A DNA stretch of 6,157 nt from Acidobacteriota bacterium (GTDB lineage Bacteria > Acidobacteriota > Terriglobia > Terriglobales > Acidobacteriaceae): positions 1-6,157 of the forward strand of contig JANXQR010000774.1 of the NCBI GenBank assembly GCA_025353435.1, given 5' to 3'. The position numbers were made by a program, and so were the translations under genes. Each line of letters opens with the position of its first letter. Position 1 is the stretch's first letter. The notes below the pieces were generated by a model that did not search any database, was not told the DNA's origin, and saw nothing but the letters and a program-made list of their open reading frames with translations. Shown piece by piece: positions 1-6,157 of this stretch.

Positions 1-173
1 GGACTCGGACTCTCCATCGCGGCCAAAATCGTGCAGGAACACGGCGGCTCCATTCGTGCGGAAAGTAATGCTCCCAAGGGCGCGCGCTTTTTGCTGAGAA
101 TTCCGCTGATGGAAAACTCTGCACCGCTCGCCACTGAAGCCGAGCCCGCGGAATCCCTAAAGGAAATGCGTTC

Positions 174-177
<4 letters not shown>
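1..177 (+). CDS. Sensor histidine kinase, C-terminal end (partial)
   Basis: Only the last 58 residues are in the window; the frame is open from base 1 to the TGA at 175-177. The start of the fragment, GLGLSIAAKIVQEHGG, is the G2 box and following helix of the HATPase_c ATP-binding domain of histidine kinases. It is followed by the usual closing beta strands (GARFLLRIPL) and a short Ala/Glu-rich tail. The protein would phosphorylate itself on a His outside the window and pass the phosphate to the regulator encoded next. The stop overlaps the regulator's start (ATGA, 4 bases), which implies translational coupling and a cognate pair. The 'EHGGSIRAESNAPKGARF' pattern is like NtrY-type kinases, but the sensor part is missing, so subfamily and signal are inferred. 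No membrane segment can be assessed. Confidence 0.93.
159..164 (+). promoter_or_regulatory. Ribosome binding site of the response regulator
   Basis: AAAGGA lies 9 bases before the ATG at 174, inside the last codons of the kinase. It supports this start and coupled translation of kinase and regulator. Confidence 0.6.
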
Positions 178-1509
<1,332 letters not shown>

Positions 1510-1526
<17 letters not shown>

Positions 1527-2037
1527 ACAGCAACCCCTGCAAACTCAGCCGAACCAGGATCTGGATCGTCCTCTTCCGCAGGCCCGACACGGTAACCGTT
1601 CGATGCTCTCGATCGTCGTCGCCACGCCCTGTATCGTTGATCACTTCGCGCCACCAAAGGAACAGACGCATGGCTTCTGCGCGCAATATCGCGTTGCGCG
1701 CCCCCGACTGGCTTTCAGCAACCCGCTCACAACTGCGCGCCAGTTGAGCGTCAGAGAAATGCCAGAAGTCAGGCGCCAGGTTCGGTTGCAGGAACACATA
1801 TTCCGTCATCCTTCGCTGGTACAGCGTCCCAATCTCGTTTCCCAGGTTCAATCCAATCTCCAACCGACGTCTGAAAACCGCCTCTGACGGCAGTATCGAC
1901 ACTTTGCTGCGAAAGTATTGTGCCGGACCCGAGGCATCGCAGTGATCGCCGTCGCCGCTGTCCGAAAGCGAACAGAATTCCCATAAACGAACACGGAAGG
2001 CGCCGCGATCATGGAATGCGGAATTCCATTCCTTCAA
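1510..2037 (-). CDS. Possible hypothetical protein, TTG start
   Basis: This 175-codon open frame is the longest in the gap between the regulator and the recombinase-domain gene, but I do not recognise the product. In its favour: third codon positions are fairly GC-rich, and the middle of the product (about residues 55-100, with RRLEIGLNLGNEIGTLYQRR and LAPDFWHFSD) and the segment around MRLFLWWREV look like soluble helical protein with well placed aromatics. Against it: a stop codon lies directly upstream of the TTG, the TTG has no Shine-Dalgarno sequence, the first in-frame ATG is only at about residue 78, and the 3' end runs 17 bases into the regulator gene on the other strand. No signal peptide or membrane segment is visible. 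It could be a real gene with a later start (a product of about 98 residues from the ATG), a decayed gene, or chance. Confidence 0.4.
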
Positions 2038-2119
2038 TCAAATCAACGGCATATCTGCTTCCGGGCCCACACTCGTTTTGGCGCGCTTATTGCTCCCATT
2101 TTCAAGTCAACTTCATCTC

Positions 2120-2125
2120 AGGAGA
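2120..2125 (+). promoter_or_regulatory. Ribosome binding site deciding the 2131 start
   Basis: AGGAGA lies 5 bases before the ATG at 2131. The same frame is open back to an ATG at 2011, but that start has no comparable site, so 2131 is preferred. Confidence 0.7.
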
Positions 2126-2130
2126 GCCCG

Positions 2131-2583
2131 ATGGCCTACTTTGAACGGATGCGCGATCAGGTTGCGGGCGTATTCAGCCCCGAAATCATGCAGCAGCGAG
2201 CAGCGGCAGGATGGCAGATGGTCTCCATCGAGTGGCGTCGCGAGCTGCCCGACTCCGAAGCACCCAGCGAGATGGCGACAGCCGAGGAGATCCCCTTCGG
2301 ACTCCGCATCTCTGACGATTGCAAAAGGCTGGAAGTTGACCCGGCCGAGAACCAGGTCCTGCTCCTCATGATGGACCTGCTCGCTCAGGATTTTTCCTAC
2401 TCGAGCATCGTCAGCGACCTGAATGAAAAGGGCTTCCGCACCCGCGACGGCCGCCCCTGGAGCCGCATCGCCGTCTTCAATATGATGCCCCGCCTCATCG
2501 AAGTCGGCCCCCGCATTTTCTCCAGCGACGAGTGGGAACAGCGCCGCCTGAAGTTCGCCCAGCGCCAACATCCGGAAAAGTAA
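2131..2583 (+). CDS. Orphan recombinase-domain protein without catalytic resolvase domain
   Basis: The product is 150 residues. Residues about 53-135 resemble the Recombinase (PF07508) domain of large serine recombinases. The pieces are, in order: an IPFGLR opening (the family's P-[FY]-G-[YLF]-R), then LEVDPAENQ (the 'D-P-E-E-A' step), a helix, then SSIVSDLNEKGFRTRDGRPWS (I-x-x-x-L-N-x-x-G-x-x-T-R-x-G-x-x-W-S), then IAVFNMMPRLIEVGP, where a full recombinase has 'V-x-x-[IM]-L-x-N-P-x-Y-x-G'. The preceding 50 residues do not contain the resolvase fold with its catalytic Ser and Arg residues, and the protein ends without the zinc ribbon or coiled coil. It therefore cannot recombine DNA by itself; DNA binding is an inference. 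The frame is intact, with normal-looking codon use and a good Shine-Dalgarno, so it looks like a maintained gene rather than debris. The domain match is from motif recognition only. Confidence 0.82.
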   Translation: MAYFERMRDQVAGVFSPEIMQQRAAAGWQMVSIEWRRELPDSEAPSEMATAEEIPFGLRISDDCKRLEVDPAENQVLLLMMDLLAQDFSYSSIVSDLNEKGFRTRDGRPWSRIAVFNMMPRLIEVGPRIFSSDEWEQRRLKFAQRQHPEK

Positions 2584-2584
2584 G

Positions 2585-2604
2585 GCCGCAATTGCCTATG
2601 CGGC
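2585..2604. terminator. Weak hairpin between convergent genes
   Basis: GCCGCA (2585-2590) and TGCGGC (2599-2604) can form a 6-bp stem with an 8-base loop, exactly where the recombinase-domain gene (stop 2581-2583) and the antitoxin gene (stop 2596-2598) meet tail to tail. No T-run follows on either strand, so intrinsic termination is only a possibility. Confidence 0.3.
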
Positions 2605-2880
2605 AGCGCTCTCACATAGCGGTTTGATCTTGGCGCGCTTTCTCTTTGAAGCGATCCAAAGGTCATGCTGCGCCTGGAGTCGGAGCCACAAATCCGCGTC
2701 CGTACTGAAGGCTTCCGAGAGACGTAGTGCCATATCAGCCGAAACTCCGGCCTTTCCGTTAAGTACTCGCGATAATGCCGGCCGCGTAATACCAATGTGC
2801 TTTGCCACTTCAGTCACCGAGCGATCCTGCAGGTAGTAAGCCAGAATCTTACCGGGGTGAGCAGGATTGTGCATGCGCAT
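2596..2880 (-). CDS. higA: HigA-family antitoxin (XRE helix-turn-helix)
   Basis: This is a 94-residue antitoxin of the HigBA system. The opening HNPAHPGKIL followed by a long helix is the signature of the HigA/VapI group. The helix-turn-helix is at about 22-42 (VTEVAKHIGITRPALSRVLNG), followed by 'SADMALRLSEAFSTDADLWLRLQAQHDLW', which is highly typical of HigA. The tail is basic (KRKRAKIK). It should bind and neutralise HigB and repress the operon through the inverted repeat upstream of the toxin gene. The ATG at 2880 is chosen because AAGGAGGT (2885-2892) sits 4 bases before it. A second ATG two codons later is also possible. The open frame extends upstream of 2880, but that part overlaps the toxin gene and is not needed. 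Toxin first, antitoxin second is the normal higBA order. Confidence 0.95.
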   Translation of the reverse strand: MRMHNPAHPGKILAYYLQDRSVTEVAKHIGITRPALSRVLNGKAGVSADMALRLSEAFSTDADLWLRLQAQHDLWIASKRKRAKIKPLCESAAA

Positions 2881-2884
2881 TTCT

Positions 2885-2892
2885 ACCTCCTT
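2885..2892 (-). promoter_or_regulatory. Strong Shine-Dalgarno of higA overlapping the higB stop
   Basis: AAGGAGGT is a full match to the anti-Shine-Dalgarno core. It overlaps the last two bases of the higB TAA stop (2891-2893). HigA can thus be made efficiently from the bicistronic message, in contrast with higB, which has no visible site. Confidence 0.8.
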
Positions 2893-3169
2893 AGTGGTAA
2901 TCCTGATAGTCGACAAGAATCGCATCTTCAACTTCGAAGGCAAAAGTCAATCTCCAATTGCCGTTCACTGTCACCGTCCAATGCCCCGCCATATTTCCTT
3001 TCAACGGATGCAGTTGCCAACCCGGAACTCCCATGTGCTCTGGTCTTGTCGAGGCATTCAGAAGGGTTAACTGGTCGTTTAATCGCGTGGCATGAGCCGG
3101 TTGAATTCCCGCCTTTGAGCCGGTCAGAAAAAATCGCTCGATCCCCTTGTGCCGAAAACTGCGGATCAT
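2891..3169 (-). CDS. higB: HigB-family toxin (RelE-like mRNA endonuclease)
   Basis: This 92-residue toxin matches HigB of the RelE superfamily along its whole length: MIRSFRHKGIERFF start, GSKAGIQPAHA, PGWQLHPLKG, VNGNWRLTF, and DYQDYH at the very end. In the family the protein enters the ribosomal A site and cuts mRNA. The residues reported as important in Proteus vulgaris HigB fall at the same positions here (H54, K57, R73, D90, H92), so it is probably active. The ATG at 3169 gives the canonical N terminus. No Shine-Dalgarno precedes it, and a possible -10 element lies only 6 bases upstream, so the message may be leaderless. It is co-directional with higA, 10 bases ahead of it. Confidence 0.96.
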   Translation of the reverse strand: MIRSFRHKGIERFFLTGSKAGIQPAHATRLNDQLTLLNASTRPEHMGVPGWQLHPLKGNMAGHWTVTVNGNWRLTFAFEVEDAILVDYQDYH

Positions 3170-3175
3170 ACGTTA

Positions 3176-3204
3176 AGTGTACCGCGTAACGCTACGCTAT
3201 ACAG
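3176..3204 (-). promoter_or_regulatory. Candidate higBA promoter
   Basis: Read on the minus strand, TACACT (3176-3181) resembles a -10 box and CTGTAT (3199-3204) is a poor -35 box; the spacing is 17 bases. Transcription would begin at or next to the higB ATG. The operator candidate occupies the spacer. The -35 match is weak, so this is tentative. Confidence 0.35.
3179..3202. promoter_or_regulatory. Inverted repeat, likely HigA/HigBA operator
   Basis: This is a 24-base imperfect palindrome, with 18 of 24 positions symmetric. Each half reads GTANNGCGTANC toward the centre, and the core is GCGTA-N-CG-N-TACGC. It lies 10-33 bases upstream of the higB start in a 55-base gap. HigA-type antitoxins repress their own operon through such repeats, so HigA is the likely ligand (inferred from position). 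Confidence 0.65.
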
Positions 3205-3224
3205 AGAGAAAATCTTCGTCCATG

Positions 3225-4298
3225 CTACTTCTTAAAAATCGGCCCGATAGATCCAGGGTTGTCCCCCATCTGCGGATCAATCCGGAAATCCCACACCGTC
3301 TGGCTGATATCCGACGAAGAATAAATCTCCACCAGCGCATACTCGCCAATCAGCAACGGCTTGTTTGGCGTCAGCTTCAGCCAATGCTTGCCCGGCACCA
3401 CTTCAACCTTGGTCGGGATGATGTCCTCATCCTGCGAAATGGTTCCGTCGTGCCCGATGCGGATCGCGCCCACAACCCGAACCGCACGCCGCTCATCCAC
3501 CTTCACAATCGCAAATCCTGACTGCGCTGAGTGTGCCCCGTGCTTGTGGTTTGCGGCATCTTTCGCTCCGCCGGTGTCCACCGTCATCGCGTGCGAAACC
3601 ACCTGCTCCGCATGGTCCGTCACATTCAACGACAAATAAATCGGAGGGTCGTTCACATGCAGATGAACCTTGGCATGTGCTCCCGGCAACTCGATCGCCG
3701 CCCGCGCCGCCGCCAGCGGATTCAGCGTGCTCAGCCCGCGATGCGTCTTTGCATCCAGTGCCAGCTCATTCGGCGGCAACTCCACCAGCATCGACGTTCC
3801 CTCGTATGTGTCCAGCGCGAACACGCTATCCTCATCCGGCAACTCCAGGCCCTTGGCCACCTCCGGCATCCGCGCTCCCTGCTCCTCGCGCGCTGCCGCC
3901 TCTTCCTTGTCGATCGTCTCCGCCTCCTTCATGGCCGTTGACGCATCCTCGGCCACCGGCGCCGTGTGATCGCGCTCCCACTTCCGCGTCGCGTCCCAGT
4001 CAATCAACTCGCCCGGCAGCTCCTCCCAGTCCCCCGCGCGCTCCACCGAGATGTAACGCACCCGGTCGCCCACCACCTCGTACTTGCGGACAAGCTGATA
4101 CGTCCCATCCTTCAAAATCAGCCGATGGTTCGCCCCCGCCGCATTCCCCGGCTTCAGCGGCAGCGGCTTCGAGTTGGGATTCTGGTTCGGATTCTGCTGC
4201 CCCGCAACCCCCGCCGCCAGCAGAAAGCCCCCCAGCAGCAAGCTCGGCCAGCGCGCGCCTTGCCCCGCCCGTCGCCGCCCACAAAACCAATCCATCAT
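3225..4298 (-). CDS. Secreted protein of unknown function with KDG-x-Y module
   Basis: The product is 357 residues. A basic N terminus (GRRRAGQGARW) and hydrophobic stretch (LLLGGFLLAAGVAG, about 20-33) form a signal peptide with likely cleavage near residue 33, followed by an Asn/Pro/Gln-rich linker (34-50). Residues about 58-105 (HRLILKDGTYQLVRKYEV, then GDRVRYISVERAGDWEELP and LIDWDAT) look like a small beta-barrel module that I associate with acidobacterial exported proteins. A charged Glu/Ala-rich segment (about 115-150) follows, then a beta-rich C-terminal half with a His-rich patch (HKHGAHSAQ, 251-259). No catalytic motif is recognised. The first ATG at 4298 is followed directly by a second; the best upstream purine stretch (GGGGA) is modest. 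The gene ends 55 bases before higB and starts 70 bases after the next gene, with which it may share a transcript. Periplasmic or cell-surface location is inferred. Confidence 0.85.
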   Translation of the reverse strand: MMDWFCGRRRAGQGARWPSLLLGGFLLAAGVAGQQNPNQNPNSKPLPLKPGNAAGANHRLILKDGTYQLVRKYEVVGDRVRYISVERAGDWEELPGELIDWDATRKWERDHTAPVAEDASTAMKEAETIDKEEAAAREEQGARMPEVAKGLELPDEDSVFALDTYEGTSMLVELPPNELALDAKTHRGLSTLNPLAAARAAIELPGAHAKVHLHVNDPPIYLSLNVTDHAEQVVSHAMTVDTGGAKDAANHKHGAHSAQSGFAIVKVDERRAVRVVGAIRIGHDGTISQDEDIIPTKVEVVPGKHWLKLTPNKPLLIGEYALVEIYSSSDISQTVWDFRIDPQMGDNPGSIGPIFKK

Positions 4299-4368
4299 CG
4301 TGTCCCCGTTGAGCCCTCACATTTTAGACGAACCACGGCCCAACCCGTTGGCTCCCTTTGTCGCCTCC

Positions 4369-5073
4369 TTATTCATCCACCGTTCCATCCGACCACTTTC
4401 GCACCGGGACCAGGAAGGTAGTAAAGTGCCCCGAACTGTCGTCAAACGCGAAGATTGGAGCGCCTTCCAGATTTGCGCCCCAAGTTTCAGGCCCTGCCTG
4501 CGAAACAAAAAACATCAGGTGCGGATGCCAGTGTCCGTCGTGGGAGTTCAGGTATCCCTGCTTCGACAGCATGTAGCACATTGCTCCTGGCTCCATTGCC
4601 GGCAACTCCTTGCTTTCGATTGCCGCTGTCATGGCCTCAACCATCTGAGCCTTGGTGCGTCCAGCCAATATCAGCTCCGTCCGCTTGATTGTGCGCTTGA
4701 GGTACGACCGTGCCGATGCCGCATTCAGGCAAAGCGGGGCGCGCAACTTGGGATTCCAAAAGTCCGCGTCTTCGGTGGGAGACATCCACGATCGTTCCAC
4801 GATGCACACAAACCCGTTCTTTCCATGAGCCCCGGTTTCGTAACCGTGGCGTCCTAGAATCATCACCTCTGCATCCCGCGAGATCGACTCGGGAGCGGCA
4901 GTCCGCGCCAATGCAATTTCCTCATTTCGATCGGCAATCAGGTATTGCTCAACAGGAGCCATGTTCGGGTAAAGCACCTTGGCATCCTGTGCCAACGCGA
5001 GCCACCCGGACCCCAGCAAAACAACCGCTGCGATGCGCCTTATTGCGATCCTGCCGGACTTCACTCTCTGCAT
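4369..5073 (-). CDS. Conserved secreted protein of unknown function
   Basis: The product is 234 residues with a clear signal peptide: basic start (MQRVKSGRIAIRR), hydrophobic core (IAAVVLLGSGWLALA) and likely cleavage after ALA at about residue 28. The mature part resembles a family of exported proteins of unknown function that I recall from Acidobacteriota and other phyla. Recognisable pieces are EVMILGRHGYET (69-80), GKNGFVCIVERSW (84-96), FWNPKLRAPLC (105-115), KELPAMEPGAMCYMLSKQGYL (155-175), GHWHPHLMFF (180-189), WGANL and VPVRKWSDGT. The His-rich GHWHPH element could bind metal, but this is speculation; three cysteines (90, 115, 166) could be redox- or disulfide-linked. The ATG at 5073 is chosen over a longer frame (to 5136) because GGGAGGAG (5082-5089) lies 8 bases before it and the signal peptide then begins at the right place. 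Two palindromes sit just upstream. Confidence 0.88.
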   Translation of the reverse strand: MQRVKSGRIAIRRIAAVVLLGSGWLALAQDAKVLYPNMAPVEQYLIADRNEEIALARTAAPESISRDAEVMILGRHGYETGAHGKNGFVCIVERSWMSPTEDADFWNPKLRAPLCLNAASARSYLKRTIKRTELILAGRTKAQMVEAMTAAIESKELPAMEPGAMCYMLSKQGYLNSHDGHWHPHLMFFVSQAGPETWGANLEGAPIFAFDDSSGHFTTFLVPVRKWSDGTVDE

Positions 5074-5081
5074 GGTCTCTT

Positions 5082-5089
5082 CTCCTCCC
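5082..5089 (-). promoter_or_regulatory. Ribosome binding site of the 4369-5073 gene
   Basis: GGGAGGAG on the minus strand lies 8 bases from the ATG at 5073 and fixes that start in preference to upstream in-frame starts, which would put the palindrome inside the coding region. Confidence 0.75.
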
Positions 5090-5094
5090 GAGGA

Positions 5095-5112
5095 TGCGTT
5101 GATATCAACGCA
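5095..5112. promoter_or_regulatory. Perfect 18-bp palindrome, operator candidate
   Basis: TGCGTTGATATCAACGCA is fully self-complementary and ends 5 bases before the Shine-Dalgarno of the 4369-5073 gene. Length, perfection and position are those of a dimeric repressor site; the regulator is unknown. No repressor gene is adjacent. Confidence 0.6.
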
Positions 5113-5116
5113 AATC

Positions 5117-5129
5117 AGTGTGCCACACT
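5117..5129. promoter_or_regulatory. Second palindrome AGTGTG-C-CACACT
   Basis: This is a perfect inverted repeat with 6-bp arms and one central base, 4 bases from the 18-bp palindrome. A TTGACC (minus strand, 5131-5136) next to it could be a -35 box, but I see no good -10 at normal spacing. It may be a second protein-binding site. Confidence 0.4.
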
Positions 5130-5503
5130 CGGTCAAGGTTGTTGAGCATTTCTTTCGTCAGGCGGACTGCCGGAGCACGAAACGGTTTATGAAACCGCAG
5201 GGCATCGCCAGGATGGCGGATTTGAAACGTATCCCCGGCGGGTGGCCACTGTCTCGGTGACGTCTTCCGACCCAGATGGGGGTGCCACCGGTCCCTCGCA
5301 TTTGGGGACCGGTGATGACGGTACGATGTGAAGAATGAGCTCATGACACATTCGGCAGCTTGTGCAGCCAACTCAGGTTTCTCGCCATCCCGTTCTACCA
5401 GCTAAGAAAGAGAAGCTGAACTTTGGGGCAAAACTGCGGGTCGCCCCGTATCACCGCCAACGCGGAAAAATCGAAGTCACCCCCCAATCCTCTTGCCTTC
5501 CCC
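5130..5503. other. Intergenic region, no convincing gene, repeat-like
   Basis: This stretch separates the 4369-5073 gene from the stop of the transglutaminase-like gene, both on the minus strand. It holds several short self-complementary segments: CGGTTT-ATG-AAACCG (5183-5197), the strong hairpin at 5286-5314, ATGAGCTCAT (5335-5344) and GGGGC/GCCCC (5425-5429 and 5443-5447). An 88-codon minus-strand open frame (5105-5371) crosses it but is His/Arg/Pro-rich with a TTG start and runs into the palindromes, so I do not call it. The composition suggests a dispersed intergenic repeat or a relic of one, or an uncharacterised RNA. Confidence 0.5.
5286..5314. repeat. Strong inverted repeat (10-bp stem, 9-base loop)
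   Basis: CACCGGTCCC (5286-5295) and GGGACCGGTG (5305-5314) are perfect reverse complements around the loop TCGCATTTG. There is no T-run after either side, so it is not a typical intrinsic terminator. The G/C-rich sequence flanked by GGGGGTGCC is like short palindromic intergenic elements. Confidence 0.65.
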
Positions 5504-6157
5504 CTAACTAACTTCCTTCACCGTAATCTCATACTTGAAGTTATCCGGATCGAACGGATCAACCCGTCCCCCCGCCGTCTCCGCCTGCGGATACATAAAA
5601 TACACAACCGGCTTACCGGCCGATCCGGGCAGCGCCACATCATGGGCATAGTTGAAAGCCATCCAATTCATCTCCCACGATCCAAACAACGAATGGCGCG
5701 CCCGCGACACAATCTCATCGCTCAACGGACGATTTCCGGGTGCTTCTTCCAAGGCCACTTTCCTCACATCGGCCGGGTCCACCGGCACCCATCCATGCTC
5801 GCGCAGGTACACTTCCACGCGGCAGTGCTGTCCCTTCGTTGCCTTATCGGTGGCCAGCCCAAGGCTCTTGTAGCCCAGCTCCGATTTTGCAATCCGCAAC
5901 CCGTAAACATGCCGCGCCGGCAAGCCCACCGCCCGCGCCAGCCCTACATAAAGAGCATTCAGGTCGGCGCATTTACCGCCCAGATCGCCTGACTCCAGCA
6001 TGAACCGAATGTCGCCGCGCCCGCAGCCACGCACCTTGGGATCGCGAAACGTATGCTCCACCACCCACTCGTAAATGGCCCGCGCCTTCTCCATGTCCGT
6101 GTTCGCGCCCGCGGTCGCCGTCAGCGCCGTCTGCTTGACGATCCCATCAACCGGCAC
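5504..6157 (-). CDS. Transglutaminase-like (cysteine-protease-fold) protein, C-terminal part
   Basis: The 218 codons in the window end at TAG 5504-5506, and the frame is open to the right edge. The GTG at the edge could be read as a start but is more likely internal, since the domain's leading part seems cut. Counting from that GTG, the transglutaminase core is complete: MEKARAIYEWVVEHTFRDP (opening helix), then GGKCADLNALYVGLARAVGLPAR with catalytic C63, GQHCRVEVYL with H111, and WVPVDPADV with D127, the Cys-His-Asp triad of the TGc superfamily. After the core come about 80 residues with FGSWEMNWMAFNYAHDVALPG and a beta-rich end (YEITVKEV). Bacterial members act as proteases, amidases or cross-linking enzymes, often outside the cytoplasm; the substrate here is unknown. 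Whether there is a signal peptide cannot be seen. Confidence 0.9.
   Translation of the reverse strand: MPVDGIVKQTALTATAGANTDMEKARAIYEWVVEHTFRDPKVRGCGRGDIRFMLESGDLGGKCADLNALYVGLARAVGLPARHVYGLRIAKSELGYKSLGLATDKATKGQHCRVEVYLREHGWVPVDPADVRKVALEEAPGNRPLSDEIVSRARHSLFGSWEMNWMAFNYAHDVALPGSAGKPVVYFMYPQAETAGGRVDPFDPDNFKYEITVKEVS

Noticed and set aside
2011..2029. Inverted repeat ATGGAAT-gcgga-ATTCCAT
   Set aside because: Its arms are 7 bp and it lies about 100 bases from the 2131 start, inside a possible opposite-strand gene. This is not enough to call an operator.
2011..2130. Upstream ATG (2011) extending the recombinase-domain gene by 40 codons
   Set aside because: There is no ribosome binding site at 2011, the extra residues do not look like part of the domain, and a good site precedes 2131.
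2113..2795. Minus-strand open frames opposite the recombinase-domain gene (2113-2571 and 2397-2795)
   Set aside because: They are shadows of the + strand gene and of higA, with no ribosome binding site or family features.
2891..2943. Upstream extension of the antitoxin frame to 2943
   Set aside because: It would overlap the toxin gene and add 21 residues not found in HigA proteins. The strong Shine-Dalgarno sets the start at 2880.
3533..4312. A 259-codon + strand open frame and overlapping + strand frames
   Set aside because: They are antisense to the well supported secreted-protein gene. The products are extremely Pro/Ser/Arg/Ala-rich, as expected from opposite-frame reading of GC-rich coding DNA.
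5105..5371. An 88-codon minus-strand open frame (TTG start)
   Set aside because: The composition is rich in His, Arg and Pro, there is no Shine-Dalgarno, and its end lies in the operator-like palindrome of the next gene. No family is recognised, so it is treated as non-coding or repeat.
5341..5388. A 15-codon minus-strand ORF (ATG at 5388, MARNLSWLHKLPNVS)
   Set aside because: It has no Shine-Dalgarno and no partner gene downstream in leader-peptide position. The length is too short to separate from chance.
5391..5420. tRNA-like D-arm sequence TTAGCTGGTAGAACGG on the minus strand
   Set aside because: No acceptor stem, anticodon arm or T-arm (GGTTCGA) can be found at the right distances, so it is a chance resemblance.
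5425..5447. GGGGC/GCCCC hairpin downstream of the transglutaminase-like gene as a terminator
   Set aside because: The stem is only 5 bp with a 13-base loop and no T-run on the minus strand.

Overview
The window looks like chromosomal DNA of a GC-rich Gram-negative bacterium, most likely an acidobacterium (class Terriglobia). This rests on the GC-rich third codon positions, an NtrY/NtrX-type histidine kinase/regulator pair, and two secreted proteins of a style I associate with acidobacterial genomes. The lineage is inferred; no rRNA or other marker gene is present.

Layout. Bases 1-177 are the 3' end of a sensor histidine kinase. Its stop codon overlaps by 4 bases the start of an NtrC-family response regulator (174-1526), so the two form a translationally coupled two-component operon on the + strand. 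The regulator keeps its phosphoacceptor, ATPase and Fis-type DNA-binding motifs, but the sigma-54-contacting GAFTGA loop reads GAQPGG with no length change. Bases 1527-2130 hold either a minus-strand hypothetical gene (1510-2037, TTG start, uncertain) or non-coding DNA. A small + strand gene (2131-2583) encodes only the 'recombinase' domain of large serine recombinases, with no catalytic resolvase domain. Tail to tail with it, on the minus strand, is a complete higBA toxin-antitoxin operon (toxin 2891-3169, antitoxin 2596-2880) with an inverted-repeat operator candidate at 3179-3202.

From 3225 to the right edge, all recognised genes are on the minus strand and their products are exported or probably exported: a secreted protein of unknown function with an N-terminal KDG-x-Y module (3225-4298), a conserved secreted protein of unknown function (4369-5073), and the C-terminal part of a transglutaminase-like cysteine-protease-fold protein (5504-6157, cut by the window edge). 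The 430-base gap between the last two has two adjacent palindromes immediately upstream of the 4369-5073 gene, and further out a strong hairpin in a repeat-like setting.

How the genes work together. Only the kinase/regulator pair and higBA are clear functional units. The 4369-5073 and 3225-4298 genes lie 70 bases apart in the same direction and may be co-transcribed. I see no evidence of one multi-gene system. The most unusual individual signals are the altered GAFTGA loop, the orphan recombinase domain and the two palindromic operator candidates.
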